Shown here piece after piece: positions 20,673 through 28,350 of a DNA stretch of 38,259 nucleotides. Below the pieces are notes generated by a model, which searched no databases, was not told where the DNA came from, and saw nothing but the letters and a program-made list of their open reading frames with translations. Every line of letters begins with the position of its first letter. Position 1 is the stretch's first letter. The position numbers were made by a program, and so were the translations under genes. This DNA is from a virus, in IMG/VR virus record IMGVR_UViG_3300007735_000698, positions 1 to 38,259 of that record, one strand, 5' to 3'.

Positions 20673-21875
20673 ATGTCAAACCAATATACCTCAACCGCGA
20701 GCACGTCTCTCGGTGGTTCCGTTGGCGGCGCTGGTCTCGTACAGAAGGCGTATGACCGTCTTCTCGAGTTCGCTCTTCGTTCCGAACCCCTACTTCGTTC
20801 GGTAGCGGACAAGCGTCCAGCTCGCCAAGCTATTCCTGGTTCAACTGTTGTTCTACAACGCTATGTTGACCTAGACCAAAAGACATCAACTCTATCTGAG
20901 ACAGTTGACCCAGATGCAGTTGCATTGTCAACACCGACAACTGTAACCATTACTCTCAATGAGTACGGCAATGCAGTTCTCGTAACCCGCGCTCTTGAGT
21001 TGTTCTCACTCGCAGATGTAGACCCAGCTATTGCAAACATCATTGCATACAACCTCGCTGACTCCATCGACGCAGTCGTTGCAACAACCCTCGTTGGCGG
21101 AACAAATGTTCTTTACGGTGGTGCTCGTACTTCTACAGCAACCATCACCGCATCTGACACAATCGACTCAGCAGACATCCGTAAGGCTGTTGCTAAGCTC
21201 CGTGCTAACAAGGCCAAGGCTCGCCGTGGCTCTTACTACTGGTGCGGTATCCACCCAGAAGTTTCACATGACCTCCGTGCAGAGTCAGGAAACCTCGGCT
21301 GGAACTTCGTCCATGCACAATCAGCTCCAGCTGTTGATAACATCTGGGCTGGCGAAATCGGAGATTACGAAGGCGCGTTCTTCGTTGAGTCTTCACGTAT
21401 GCCATCTGCTAAGGATGGTGCAGACCAGACTGCTCTCGCTACAACTGCTGTAACTGTTGCAGGTACCTCAGCTGGCTTCACCTTCGGTGTTGCTTCAAGC
21501 TCTGTTATCGCACAGCGTGCAGAAGTTGGCGACAAGATTGCTGGAACTGGCATTGCTTCAACAGCAAAGATTTCTGCTATCACCACATCTGGCGATACCA
21601 CGACAATCACTGTAAGCGTTGCAAACACCGCTGCTGTTACCGCTACAACAACTGTAACTGTAACTCCAGTAACCCGCGTATTCGATACACTCCTCTGCGG
21701 ACAGCAAGCACTTGCTGAAGCTGTTGCAGAAGAACCACACATCGTTATCGGTAACGTAACCGACAAGTTGATGCGCTTCCGCCCAATGGGCTGGTACGGC
21801 GTACTCGGCTTCGCTCGCTACCGTGAAGAAGCGTTGTATCGCATCGAAACTGGTTCTTCAATCGCTGCTAAGTAG
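20673..21875 (+). CDS. major capsid protein with inserted Thr/Val-rich domain, 400 aa
   Basis: HK97-fold major capsid protein, closest in pattern to the N4-gp56-like group: an N-terminal arm, YCWG-like IHPEVSHDLRAE near residue 190, an IWAGEIGDYEGAFFVESSR strand near 225-243 and a C-terminal domain ending GWYGVLGFARYREEALYRIETGSS. Residues about 250-331 are an inserted segment dominated by Thr, Ala, Val and Ser with a strand-rich pattern, absent from the compact family core and probably displayed on the capsid surface. The gene uses many C-ending codons, unlike most neighbours, as expected for the most abundant phage protein. An AAGGAGA binding site precedes it. Confidence 0.88.
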   Translation: MSNQYTSTASTSLGGSVGGAGLVQKAYDRLLEFALRSEPLLRSVADKRPARQAIPGSTVVLQRYVDLDQKTSTLSETVDPDAVALSTPTTVTITLNEYGNAVLVTRALELFSLADVDPAIANIIAYNLADSIDAVVATTLVGGTNVLYGGARTSTATITASDTIDSADIRKAVAKLRANKAKARRGSYYWCGIHPEVSHDLRAESGNLGWNFVHAQSAPAVDNIWAGEIGDYEGAFFVESSRMPSAKDGADQTALATTAVTVAGTSAGFTFGVASSSVIAQRAEVGDKIAGTGIASTAKISAITTSGDTTTITVSVANTAAVTATTTVTVTPVTRVFDTLLCGQQALAEAVAEEPHIVIGNVTDKLMRFRPMGWYGVLGFARYREEALYRIETGSSIAAK

Positions 21876-21887
21876 TTGATTGACTGT

Positions 21888-21909
21888 CGGGCAGGAGCAA
21901 TCCTGCCTG
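21888..21909 (+). terminator. stem-loop after the major capsid gene
   Basis: CGGGCAGG-AGCAAT-CCTGCCTG, an 8-bp stem with one G-T pair and a six-base loop, 13 bp after the capsid stop. There is no T run, so it is more likely an mRNA-stabilising or partial-termination hairpin that sets capsid output above downstream genes. Confidence 0.5.
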
Positions 21910-21933
21910 ATGGTGAGTTCACTAGGAGGACTT

Positions 21934-22206
21934 ATGACTAACTGGCTATTCAAGACACCTACTGTCGAAGAGGGCCCAGCAGGTGAACATCGTCTGTTTT
22001 ACTTCTATAAAATTGACAGAGGCATTACAATAGTAATGGGAACTAACGGACAGTGGAAACAGGTTCGTTACTCTGTAGAAGAAGATTTAAATAGCTACCC
22101 TGTAGTATATCAGGGTGGGTATAACCATACAGTAAACGATGCTACCAAGGCATCGTTGATTGCTGGCAATGTTGGAGTGACGGAGGCTAACTTTACAGCG
22201 CTATGA
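21934..22206 (+). CDS. hypothetical protein, 90 aa
   Basis: The ATG at 21934 has a perfect AGGAGGA binding site; a longer upstream frame from 21880 would cross the capsid-gene hairpin and is less likely. The protein begins MTNWLFKTPTVEEGPAGEHRLF, is beta-rich in the middle and ends in a short helix. Small proteins with this start occur after capsid genes in other phages; a decoration or head-completion role is possible but not shown. Confidence 0.72.
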   Translation: MTNWLFKTPTVEEGPAGEHRLFYFYKIDRGITIVMGTNGQWKQVRYSVEEDLNSYPVVYQGGYNHTVNDATKASLIAGNVGVTEANFTAL

Positions 22207-22514
22207 AACATTGGGAACATCACCCTGAGCCAGTGGACGGATGCTTTGGGTGCAAGGGATTGTCCATCCAGATGAATGCAGGAGATGCTGACAGTCGGCG
22301 CAATATGCCGAATAAAGCATTTAACAAAGAATTGGATGCCTACAAAGAGGCGAGAGCCCAGGGCATTCAGCCGAATGGAACTTCTATGAAGAAGATTCAA
22401 GAGGCAGTAAAGGCTAGTGAGATTATGGGTCGTCCTTATGACGGCAACAAAATGCCACCAGCTAAATCAATCAATAATAAATCAGCAGCGGTAATGAAAG
22501 AACTAGGAGTATAG
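22203..22514 (+). CDS. small zinc-knuckle protein, 103 aa
   Basis: The start overlaps the previous stop (ATGA). The N-terminus MKHWEHHPEPVDGCFGCKGLS carries a CxxC knuckle with nearby His residues, a pattern known from conserved small phage proteins of unknown function (His-Pro-Glu, then GCFGCK). The rest is basic and helical. It leads into the run of Lys-rich mini-proteins. Confidence 0.72.
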   Translation: MKHWEHHPEPVDGCFGCKGLSIQMNAGDADSRRNMPNKAFNKELDAYKEARAQGIQPNGTSMKKIQEAVKASEIMGRPYDGNKMPPAKSINNKSAAVMKELGV

Positions 22515-22516
22515 AA

Positions 22517-22678
22517 ATGCCAAAGGTAAACGGAAAGAAGTTCCCATATACAGCTAAGGGCAAGAAGATGGCAAAGGCTTATGCTATGGCTGAAAAGATG
22601 GAATCAAAGTCTGAAAAGAAAATGGAAATGAAGAAGGGCATGAAGAAGGTTGCAAAGAAAGCTGGTAAGAAGAAGTGA
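22517..22678 (+). CDS. Lys-rich mini-protein 1, 53 aa
   Basis: Twenty of 53 residues are Lys and many of the rest are Met, Ala and Glu. It starts MPKVNGKKFPYTAKGKKMAKA and ends in AGKKK. An AGGAGTATAGAA site precedes the ATG, and its stop overlaps the next start (GTGA). The composition resembles histone-tail or protamine-like proteins. Expected to bind DNA or the capsid interior non-specifically; function not established. Confidence 0.75.
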   Translation: MPKVNGKKFPYTAKGKKMAKAYAMAEKMESKSEKKMEMKKGMKKVAKKAGKKK

Positions 22679-22869
22679 AGAAGTCGGCCGTGAAAAAAGG
22701 CATGGGCTTCAAAGCAGCACAGAAGTCAATCGCCAAGAAACAAGGGATTGGCATGGAACGTGCTGGAGCAATCCTTGCGGCTGGTGCTCGCAAAGCAAGC
22801 AAGAAGGCAGTCAAAGCCAATCCGAATCTCAAGAAGGTCCGTGGCATGACTAAGAAGAAGGGCAAGTAA
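22675..22869 (+). CDS. Lys-rich mini-protein 2, 64 aa
   Basis: A GTG start overlaps mini-protein 1 by four bases. It is strongly basic with Lys runs at both ends (KKSAVKKG, TKKKGK) and an Ala/Gly-rich helix between (GMERAGAILAAGARKASKKA), similar to basic helical DNA-binding proteins. It abuts the next ATG directly. No specific family is recognised. Confidence 0.72.
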   Translation: MKKSAVKKGMGFKAAQKSIAKKQGIGMERAGAILAAGARKASKKAVKANPNLKKVRGMTKKKGK

Positions 22870-23112
22870 ATGGCAGGCAATACACGAGTTGGGCCGTTGG
22901 CTCGAATTCAAGGATACCTTGGTAACATCGGAAAAGAAGCAGGAGACTTTGGCCGTGCATACAAAAAAGCATCAGACCTCAGCTCTGCTGTTGGTCCTGG
23001 AACTGACACTGCTGCTAGCAAAGCTCGTAAGCAGCAAGATAAAGAACTTGTCCAACTCGCCATGGCCGTCATCCAAGGTCGTCGTTACGATGATAAGGGG
23101 CGCAGACGATGA
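22870..23112 (+). CDS. basic small protein, 80 aa
   Basis: The ATG follows the previous stop with no gap. Less Lys-biased than its neighbours, it has Gly/Ala/Ser-rich helical segments and ends in a basic DDKGRRR tail. The stop overlaps the next start (ATGA). Unrecognised. Confidence 0.7.
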   Translation: MAGNTRVGPLARIQGYLGNIGKEAGDFGRAYKKASDLSSAVGPGTDTAASKARKQQDKELVQLAMAVIQGRRYDDKGRRR

Positions 23113-23270
23113 AGAAGACTGCCAAGCAAAAGAAAATCTCTAAAGTAATGCGTGAGTTCAAGAAGGGCGAACTCAACATTGGCAAGTCATCCAAGAAAGT
23201 AAAGTCCAAGAAGCAAGCAGTTGCTATCGCCCTATCTCAAGCAGGTATGGCAAAGAAGAAAAAAAAGTAA
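23109..23270 (+). CDS. Lys-rich mini-protein 3, 53 aa
   Basis: Nineteen Lys and one Arg in 53 residues, ending in five Lys. The part MREFKKGELNIGKSSKKV followed by KSKKQAVAIALSQAG matches a conserved short phage and bacterial protein type (FKxGxLxxGxxxKKVxxxxQAIAIALSxAG, DUF6496-like) of unknown role. The start overlaps the previous stop (ATGA) and its own stop overlaps the next start (TAATG). Confidence 0.78.
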   Translation: MKKTAKQKKISKVMREFKKGELNIGKSSKKVKSKKQAVAIALSQAGMAKKKKK

Positions 23271-23410
23271 TGTCGTCAGGAAAATATAAGCCGCATCGTA
23301 AGTTCAATCCAATCCAAATTAAAGATGGCTATGTGGTGCGGCTTAGAAAAGATGGCAGAATCAAAGCAGTACTAGGAAAGTATGGTGAATATGGAAAGCA
23401 GAAAGCGTGA
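23270..23410 (+). CDS. basic mini-protein 4, 46 aa
   Basis: A 46-residue frame linked by TAATG to mini-protein 3. It has a short Lys/Arg-rich N-terminus and a strand pattern (IQIKDGYVVRLRKDGRIKAVLGKYGEYG) suggesting a two- or three-stranded sheet. It overlaps the start of the next gene by 20-29 bp. Unrecognised, but tight coupling on both sides supports it. Confidence 0.62.
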   Translation: MSSGKYKPHRKFNPIQIKDGYVVRLRKDGRIKAVLGKYGEYGKQKA

Positions 23411-23684
23411 CCCACGCCTAGCTCGTGCAGGTGTCTCTGGCTTCAATAAGCCAAAGCGTACTCCCAATCACCCTAAGAAGTCACATATTGTTGTGGCTAA
23501 AGAAGGGGACAAAGTAAAGACTATCCGTTTCGGTGAGCAAGGCGCTAAGACTGCTGGTGCTCCTAAGGCTGGAGAGTCTGACCGTATGAAAAAGAAACGT
23601 GCGTCATTTAAGGCACGCCACTCAAAGAACATTGCCAAAGGAAAGATGTCTGCTGCTTACTGGGCTGACAAGGTGAAGTGGTGA
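23391..23684 (+). CDS. conserved basic phage protein, 97 aa
   Basis: It starts MESRKRDPRLARAGVSGFNK and carries PKRTPNHPKKSHIVVAKEG, IRFGEQG, SFKARHSKNIAKGKMSAAYWADKVKW, a pattern well known from a conserved small phage protein of unknown function. KARH and the end motif are the most conserved parts. I prefer ATG 23391 (the protein-like start); ATG 23382 would add three residues and lies nearer to a GGAAAG site. Basic, probably nucleic-acid-associated. Confidence 0.78.
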   Translation: MESRKRDPRLARAGVSGFNKPKRTPNHPKKSHIVVAKEGDKVKTIRFGEQGAKTAGAPKAGESDRMKKKRASFKARHSKNIAKGKMSAAYWADKVKW

Positions 23685-23809
23685 AGAAATTAACTGCAGC
23701 ACAAAAGTATGCTCAATTAAAACGACAGACTGAATCTGCTGGTATGAAAGTTGCTGAAAAGAATGGCAAGATTCTTGTCAGTAGAAAAAAGAAAGCAAAG
23801 AAAAAATAA
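23681..23809 (+). CDS. Lys-rich mini-protein 5, 42 aa
   Basis: A GTG start overlaps the previous stop by four bases. It contains 13 Lys and 2 Arg in 42 residues, ending RKKKAKKK. The N-terminal half is an amphipathic helix, followed by a short strand pair (MKVAEKNGKILVS). The TAATG overlap to the next gene supports translation. Confidence 0.68.
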   Translation: MKKLTAAQKYAQLKRQTESAGMKVAEKNGKILVSRKKKAKKK

Positions 23810-24204
23810 TGGCATACACCAAACCTGAACTCAGAGAGCGCATCAAAGACCGAGTCATGGCTGGCACAAAAGGTGGCAAAGCTGGACAATGGTCTGCTCG
23901 TAAAGCTCAGATTGTAGCACAAGAATACAAGAAGGCAGGCGGTGGATACACTGGTGCCAAGACTAGCAAACAAAAGTCTTTGTCTAAATGGACTAAAGAA
24001 AAATGGGGAACTAAGTCTGGAAAGCCAAGCACTCAGGGCAAGGAAGCTACTGGTGAACGTTATCTGCCAAAGAAAGCAAGAGAGTCTCTCTCTGCTTCTG
24101 AATACGCTAAGACATCAGCCAAGAAGCGTGAAGACTTACGCAAAGGCAAGCAGTTCTCTAAGCAACCTAAATCAATAGCAAAGAAAACTTCGAGGTATAG
24201 ATAA
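23809..24204 (+). CDS. DUF5872-like basic phage protein, 131 aa
   Basis: It starts MAYTKPELRERIKDRVMAG, followed by KGGKAGQWSARKAQIVAQEYKK and GGGYTG then QKSLSKWTKEKWGT, matching the conserved order of the DUF5872-type phage family. It is basic throughout and ends in a Lys/Arg-rich tail. The role is unknown; the family often sits near capsid or packaging genes. TAATG overlaps join it to both neighbours. Confidence 0.8.
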   Translation: MAYTKPELRERIKDRVMAGTKGGKAGQWSARKAQIVAQEYKKAGGGYTGAKTSKQKSLSKWTKEKWGTKSGKPSTQGKEATGERYLPKKARESLSASEYAKTSAKKREDLRKGKQFSKQPKSIAKKTSRYR

Positions 24205-24479
24205 TGGCAACAGGCACAGCAGGTAGTTCATTTACCAGCGAGCTTAATCGCTTGGCTAATGGTGGCACATATCCAACCATTCCAAATTACTTAGCTCCTA
24301 CTCAGGCTGCTAATGTGTATGCAGGTACTACTGGGCTTGCCATGATTGCTGCCCTCAATAAGAAGGCAGATGCTAACCGCCAGCCTAATGACTATAAGGC
24401 TCTTGGTGGAATCTGCAATGAACTTGCAGGAACGACTAATCTTTCCCCAACTGACGCCCTAAGGAGCATTAACCTGTGA
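24204..24479 (+). CDS. hypothetical protein, 91 aa
   Basis: This protein is neutral, unlike the Lys-rich run before it. It is Ala/Asn/Thr-rich with helices (FTSELNRLANGG, AANVYAGTTGLAMIAALNKKA). It resembles small head-completion proteins in size and place but no family is recognised. TAATG couples it to the previous gene and GTGA to the next. Confidence 0.72.
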   Translation: MATGTAGSSFTSELNRLANGGTYPTIPNYLAPTQAANVYAGTTGLAMIAALNKKADANRQPNDYKALGGICNELAGTTNLSPTDALRSINL

Positions 24480-25396
24480 CAACTACTTTCTCAAACATGG
24501 TAGATGAGGTTTTGATTAACCTCTCTGGTTATACCTACCAGCAAGATAGAAGCACATACCTATCTGCTGCTGTCACCACAACAACTTCTCCTAGTTCATC
24601 TCCTACGATTCTAAGCCTTGGCTCAACCGATAACGTCGGTAAGGGAATCATTGAAGTAGACGATGAGCTTATGTGGGTAGACTCATTTGACCGTATTGCT
24701 AACACAGCAACGATTGCTCCTTATGGACGAGGATACCTCGGCACTACAGCAGCGACACATGCGGTCGATGCCAAGGTTACAGTGTCTCCAATCTTCCCAA
24801 GAAACTCGGTCAAGAATGCTATCAATGATACAATCCGAGCAGTTGGTGGCTCATTGCTTTCTATCAAGCAGACAACATTCACATTTAATTCTGCTGTTAC
24901 AACTTATGAATTTGAAAACCTTGACATCGAGAATATACTTACAATGATGTGGCAGGATATCGGACCATCCAAAGAATGGATTCGTGTCCGTCGCTGGGAC
25001 TTTGACCCATTTGCAGATGTTGCAGTATGGGGAAGTGGAAGCCAGACTGTCACTATCGGTGACTACATTACCCCAGGAAGAACTGTAAAGGTGATGTATA
25101 CTACACGTCCAGCAACATTGACTAGTAATTCAGATGTATTCACTACAGTAACAGGACTACCTGAATCATCAAAAGATGTAATTGTCCTTGGTGCTGCATA
25201 TAGACTACTTGCTTACCTAGACCCAGCTAGAGCCTCTCAGGTTAGCCCACAAGCTGATGAGATTGATGCTCGCCGTGCCTTTGGTTCAGCTAACTCTGCA
25301 GCACGACAACTATTTGCGCTATACACTCAACGCCTCAATGAGGAAGTAAAAGCGCAACAAGCTCAATATCCAACACGAGTTCACTACACCCGATAG
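24476..25396 (+). CDS. head-tail connector or adaptor-like protein, 306 aa
   Basis: A GTG start overlaps the previous gene by four bases. The protein has an N-terminal helix (SNMVDEVLINLSGYTYQQD), a beta domain of about residues 30-110 with VDDELMWV and a GRGYLGTTAATHA turn, and a helical C-terminus (KDVIVLGAAYRLLAYLDPAR) that reads like the helical bundle of phage adaptors that dock to the portal. Position between head genes and tail fibre supports this. Confidence in function is moderate. Confidence 0.6.
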   Translation: MTTTFSNMVDEVLINLSGYTYQQDRSTYLSAAVTTTTSPSSSPTILSLGSTDNVGKGIIEVDDELMWVDSFDRIANTATIAPYGRGYLGTTAATHAVDAKVTVSPIFPRNSVKNAINDTIRAVGGSLLSIKQTTFTFNSAVTTYEFENLDIENILTMMWQDIGPSKEWIRVRRWDFDPFADVAVWGSGSQTVTIGDYITPGRTVKVMYTTRPATLTSNSDVFTTVTGLPESSKDVIVLGAAYRLLAYLDPARASQVSPQADEIDARRAFGSANSAARQLFALYTQRLNEEVKAQQAQYPTRVHYTR

Positions 25397-25404
25397 GAAC
25401 ATAG

Positions 25405-28065
25405 ATGACAACACGCCAATACTCGTCCCGCTCACAGCAGTCAACACTGACTTCTGGTATTACCTCAGGCACCACGTCTATGACAGTGGTATCTGGAACA
25501 GGTCTTCTAGGTGGTGTCACAATCCCATCTGGTCGTACCTTTACTCTGGTACTAGACCCAGATACAGCTATCGAAGAAATTGTAGATGCGACTGCGGTAT
25601 CAACTAACACCTTTACAATCACCCGTGCAGTAGACGGCTCTACAGCGCAAGACCATAGCGCTGGTGCAGTAGTGCGCCATATGGCCATCGGCCGTGATTT
25701 CCGTGACGCCAACCTCCACACTGAAGCTGACGCATACTATAATGACGGTTCTGGCTCAGGGCATACACTCCATGGTATTGGCTCTGGTGAAGGTGTTGTC
25801 GTGGGAACTCTTAAGACACAGACCCTAACTAATAAGACTCTTACAAGCCCTACGATTTCTAATCCTACAATTACTGGAACATCTGGTGTTGAGACTAGTA
25901 TCGTGTTTGAAGGTGCTACACCTGATGCTTATGAAACTACTCTAACTGTAGTTGACCCAACTCAAGACAATACAATCACCCTACCTAATACAACAGGTAC
26001 AGTTGTCATTGTTGATGCTACCCAGACCCTGACTAACAAGACTTTGACTAGCCCAACTATCTCGGGCAGTCCAGTCATAACTGGTCTATCTAGCGCAGGT
26101 ATGATTTCATCTTCTGCTACCCCTAAGGATTACGTAGATAGCATCTTGGGCTCAGCAACGGCTGCAGCAACCTCAGCAGCATCGGCTGCCACTAGTGCTG
26201 CCAGTGCCGCTACAAGCGCCTCTAGCGCCGCTACAAGCGCTTCTAATGCCCTAACTAGCGCCAACAGTGCATCTACTTCAGCCACGGCAGCAGCCACCTC
26301 TGCTACCTCAGCAGCGGCTTCGGCCACGGCAGCAGCAACGAGTGCTACCAGCGCAACAGCCAGTGCTACTACTGCTTCTAACTCGGCTGCAGCAGCAGCC
26401 ACATCGGCTACTTCGGCTTCCAATAGTGCTACTGCTTCTGCTACATCGGCATCTGCAGCAGCCACTAGCGCAACAAGCGCTGCTGCTTCCGCAACGTCTG
26501 CTACTAACTCAGCCAGTGCTGCTGCTACTTCTGCCACTAGCGCTGCTGCTAGCGCAACCGCTGCAGCGACAAGTGCAACTAGTGCAGCAACATCAGCCTC
26601 TAGCGCTTTAACTAGCGCTAATAGCGCTGCCACTTCTGCAGCCAGTGCTGCTGCAGCAGTTACATCAGCGGTTCAACTAAGCACGATTGACGCTAAGGGT
26701 GATTTAATTGTAGGTACTGCAAACGATACAGTTTCTCGTTTAGCATCAGCATCCACAAATGGATATATTTTAAGCGTAAACTCGGCAACCGCAACAGGGC
26801 TTGAATGGATTGCAGCACAGCCTGGAGACATTACTAGCGTAACTGCTGGTACTGGTTTATCTGGTGGCGGAACATCTGGTGATGTAACTCTAAACCTTGC
26901 TAATACTGCTGTGACTGCAGGAGCATATACATATACCTCATTAACAGTTGATGCCCAAGGACGTTTAACCGCAGCATCTAATGGTACTGCTCCAGTTACT
27001 AGCGTGTCAGCAGGTTCTGGTATTAGCGTAACTGGAACTACTACGCCAACAGTAGCGATTGATTCTACTGTGGCTACTTTGACTGGCAGCCAGACCCTTA
27101 CCAATAAGACTGTTGCCCTTGGCAACAATACAGTTTCTGGAACCATCGCTCAGTTCAATACTGCTCTTACTGACGCAGACTTTGCTACTCTCGCTGGTGC
27201 AGAAACTTTGACAAACAAGACGCTTACATCACCAGTAATTAGCACAATTAGCAATACTGGAACAGTAACCCTACCAACAGCAACAGACACCTTAGTTGGT
27301 CGTGCCACGACAGACACTTTAACCAATAAGACAATTGCTTTAGGTAGCAATACTGTAAGCGGTACAATTGCACAATTCAACACTGCACTTACGGATGGTG
27401 ATTTTGCAACTTTAGCGGGCGCAGAAACATTAACCAATAAAACAATTTCTGGAGCAAGTAATACTTTAACTGTTCGTTTAGATAACACTGATGTAACAGG
27501 AACACTAGTAGCAACTAAGGGTGGTACTGGACAATCTACATATGCTGCTGGAGATATTCTTTATGCTTCTGCTACAAACACTCTTGCTAAATTAGCAAAG
27601 GGTACAGATGGACAAATTCTTACCCTTGCCTCTGGTGTGCCTTCCTGGGCAGCAGCATCGGGTCCAACAGATGTTTCTGTACGAGCATATACTGGAACCA
27701 CTGGAACATCTTTTACTACAACTTATACATCAATAAATTTTGATGCCGAAGATTTTGATACCGACTCAATGCACAGCACAACATCAAACAGCAGTCGCAT
27801 AACCTTCAATACAGCAGGCAAATATATAGTAGGTTCATCTATTGCTACTGGTGGAAATATATCTATGGGTATTCGTATCTTGCTTAATGGAACTACAAAT
27901 ATTGCAGAACACAGGGCAGGTAATGGTAGCGAAGACTGCCGTTCTGTATCAACAGTTTATAATTTTGCCGCAAATGACTATATTGAAGTTCAATGTGTTT
28001 CTGGCGGCACAACGACAACTGTTCAAGTAGGTACAAAATCTAATTTCTGGGCAAAGAAGATATAG
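25405..28065 (+). CDS. repetitive tail fibre protein, 886 aa
   Basis: The N-terminus (about 1-130) looks like a beta-rich attachment domain with LDPDTAIEEIVDATAV. Two TLTNKTLTSPTIS motifs follow. Residues about 242-422 are almost only Ala, Ser and Thr in AATSA-like units, a long rod. After that come further TLTNKT units, including two ~37-residue copies around TIAQFNTALTD, and a GGTGQSTYAAGDILYA motif typical of phage fibres. The C-terminal 130 residues form the probable receptor-binding tip. Codons shift toward A/T endings in the last third. An AGGAA site precedes the ATG. It should mediate host recognition. Confidence 0.85.
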   Translation: MTTRQYSSRSQQSTLTSGITSGTTSMTVVSGTGLLGGVTIPSGRTFTLVLDPDTAIEEIVDATAVSTNTFTITRAVDGSTAQDHSAGAVVRHMAIGRDFRDANLHTEADAYYNDGSGSGHTLHGIGSGEGVVVGTLKTQTLTNKTLTSPTISNPTITGTSGVETSIVFEGATPDAYETTLTVVDPTQDNTITLPNTTGTVVIVDATQTLTNKTLTSPTISGSPVITGLSSAGMISSSATPKDYVDSILGSATAAATSAASAATSAASAATSASSAATSASNALTSANSASTSATAAATSATSAAASATAAATSATSATASATTASNSAAAAATSATSASNSATASATSASAAATSATSAAASATSATNSASAAATSATSAAASATAAATSATSAATSASSALTSANSAATSAASAAAAVTSAVQLSTIDAKGDLIVGTANDTVSRLASASTNGYILSVNSATATGLEWIAAQPGDITSVTAGTGLSGGGTSGDVTLNLANTAVTAGAYTYTSLTVDAQGRLTAASNGTAPVTSVSAGSGISVTGTTTPTVAIDSTVATLTGSQTLTNKTVALGNNTVSGTIAQFNTALTDADFATLAGAETLTNKTLTSPVISTISNTGTVTLPTATDTLVGRATTDTLTNKTIALGSNTVSGTIAQFNTALTDGDFATLAGAETLTNKTISGASNTLTVRLDNTDVTGTLVATKGGTGQSTYAAGDILYASATNTLAKLAKGTDGQILTLASGVPSWAAASGPTDVSVRAYTGTTGTSFTTTYTSINFDAEDFDTDSMHSTTSNSSRITFNTAGKYIVGSSIATGGNISMGIRILLNGTTNIAEHRAGNGSEDCRSVSTVYNFAANDYIEVQCVSGGTTTTVQVGTKSNFWAKKI

Positions 28066-28075
28066 GAGAATATAA

Positions 28076-28321
28076 ATGAAACAAACTTATGTTCCAATTC
28101 CTACTGAGTGGGATAATGCTAAATTTGAAAAAGACAATAACTGTATTGCTTATGCTGAGAATGGTATTCTTGTAGTATCTAGCGAAAATGGTGTTGATAA
28201 TTTAGAAGAAAAAATACAAGCCAATATTGCCTATTACACAGGAATATTACAGCAAAAACAAAGTTTGATGAATCGTTTAGGACTAACTCAAGAAGATATT
28301 GAACTATTGCTAATACAATAG
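28076..28321 (+). CDS. small protein after the tail fibre, 81 aa
   Basis: AGGAGAATATAA provides a strong binding site. The N-terminus is beta-like (YVPIPTEWDNAKFEKDNNCIAYAENGILVVSS) and the C-terminus is a helix (EEKIQANIAYYTGILQQKQSLMNRLGLTQEDIELLL). Placed immediately after the fibre gene and with the same A/T-rich codons, it may be a fibre chaperone or a further tip subunit. No family is recognised. Confidence 0.65.
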   Translation: MKQTYVPIPTEWDNAKFEKDNNCIAYAENGILVVSSENGVDNLEEKIQANIAYYTGILQQKQSLMNRLGLTQEDIELLLIQ

Positions 28322-28350
28322 TATAATAATAAATAATAGATAGGGGACAT

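Noticed and set aside
21365-21766. 133-aa minus-strand frame in the capsid gene
   Set aside because: It overlaps a well-supported capsid gene and mirrors its Thr/Val-rich insert.
26130-26633. 167-aa open frame on the minus strand, Ala/Leu/Val-rich
   Set aside because: It is the mirror of the low-complexity Ala/Ser/Thr region of the tail fibre. Its composition follows from the repeat and it has no binding site.
26160-26670. DNA tandem repeat or mobile element in the fibre gene
   Set aside because: The period is irregular and keeps the reading frame; it is a protein-level Ala/Ser/Thr repeat.
26673-27488. two minus-strand frames of 157 and 112 aa
   Set aside because: Shadows of the fibre's Thr/Asn/Leu repeats; no neighbours on that strand.
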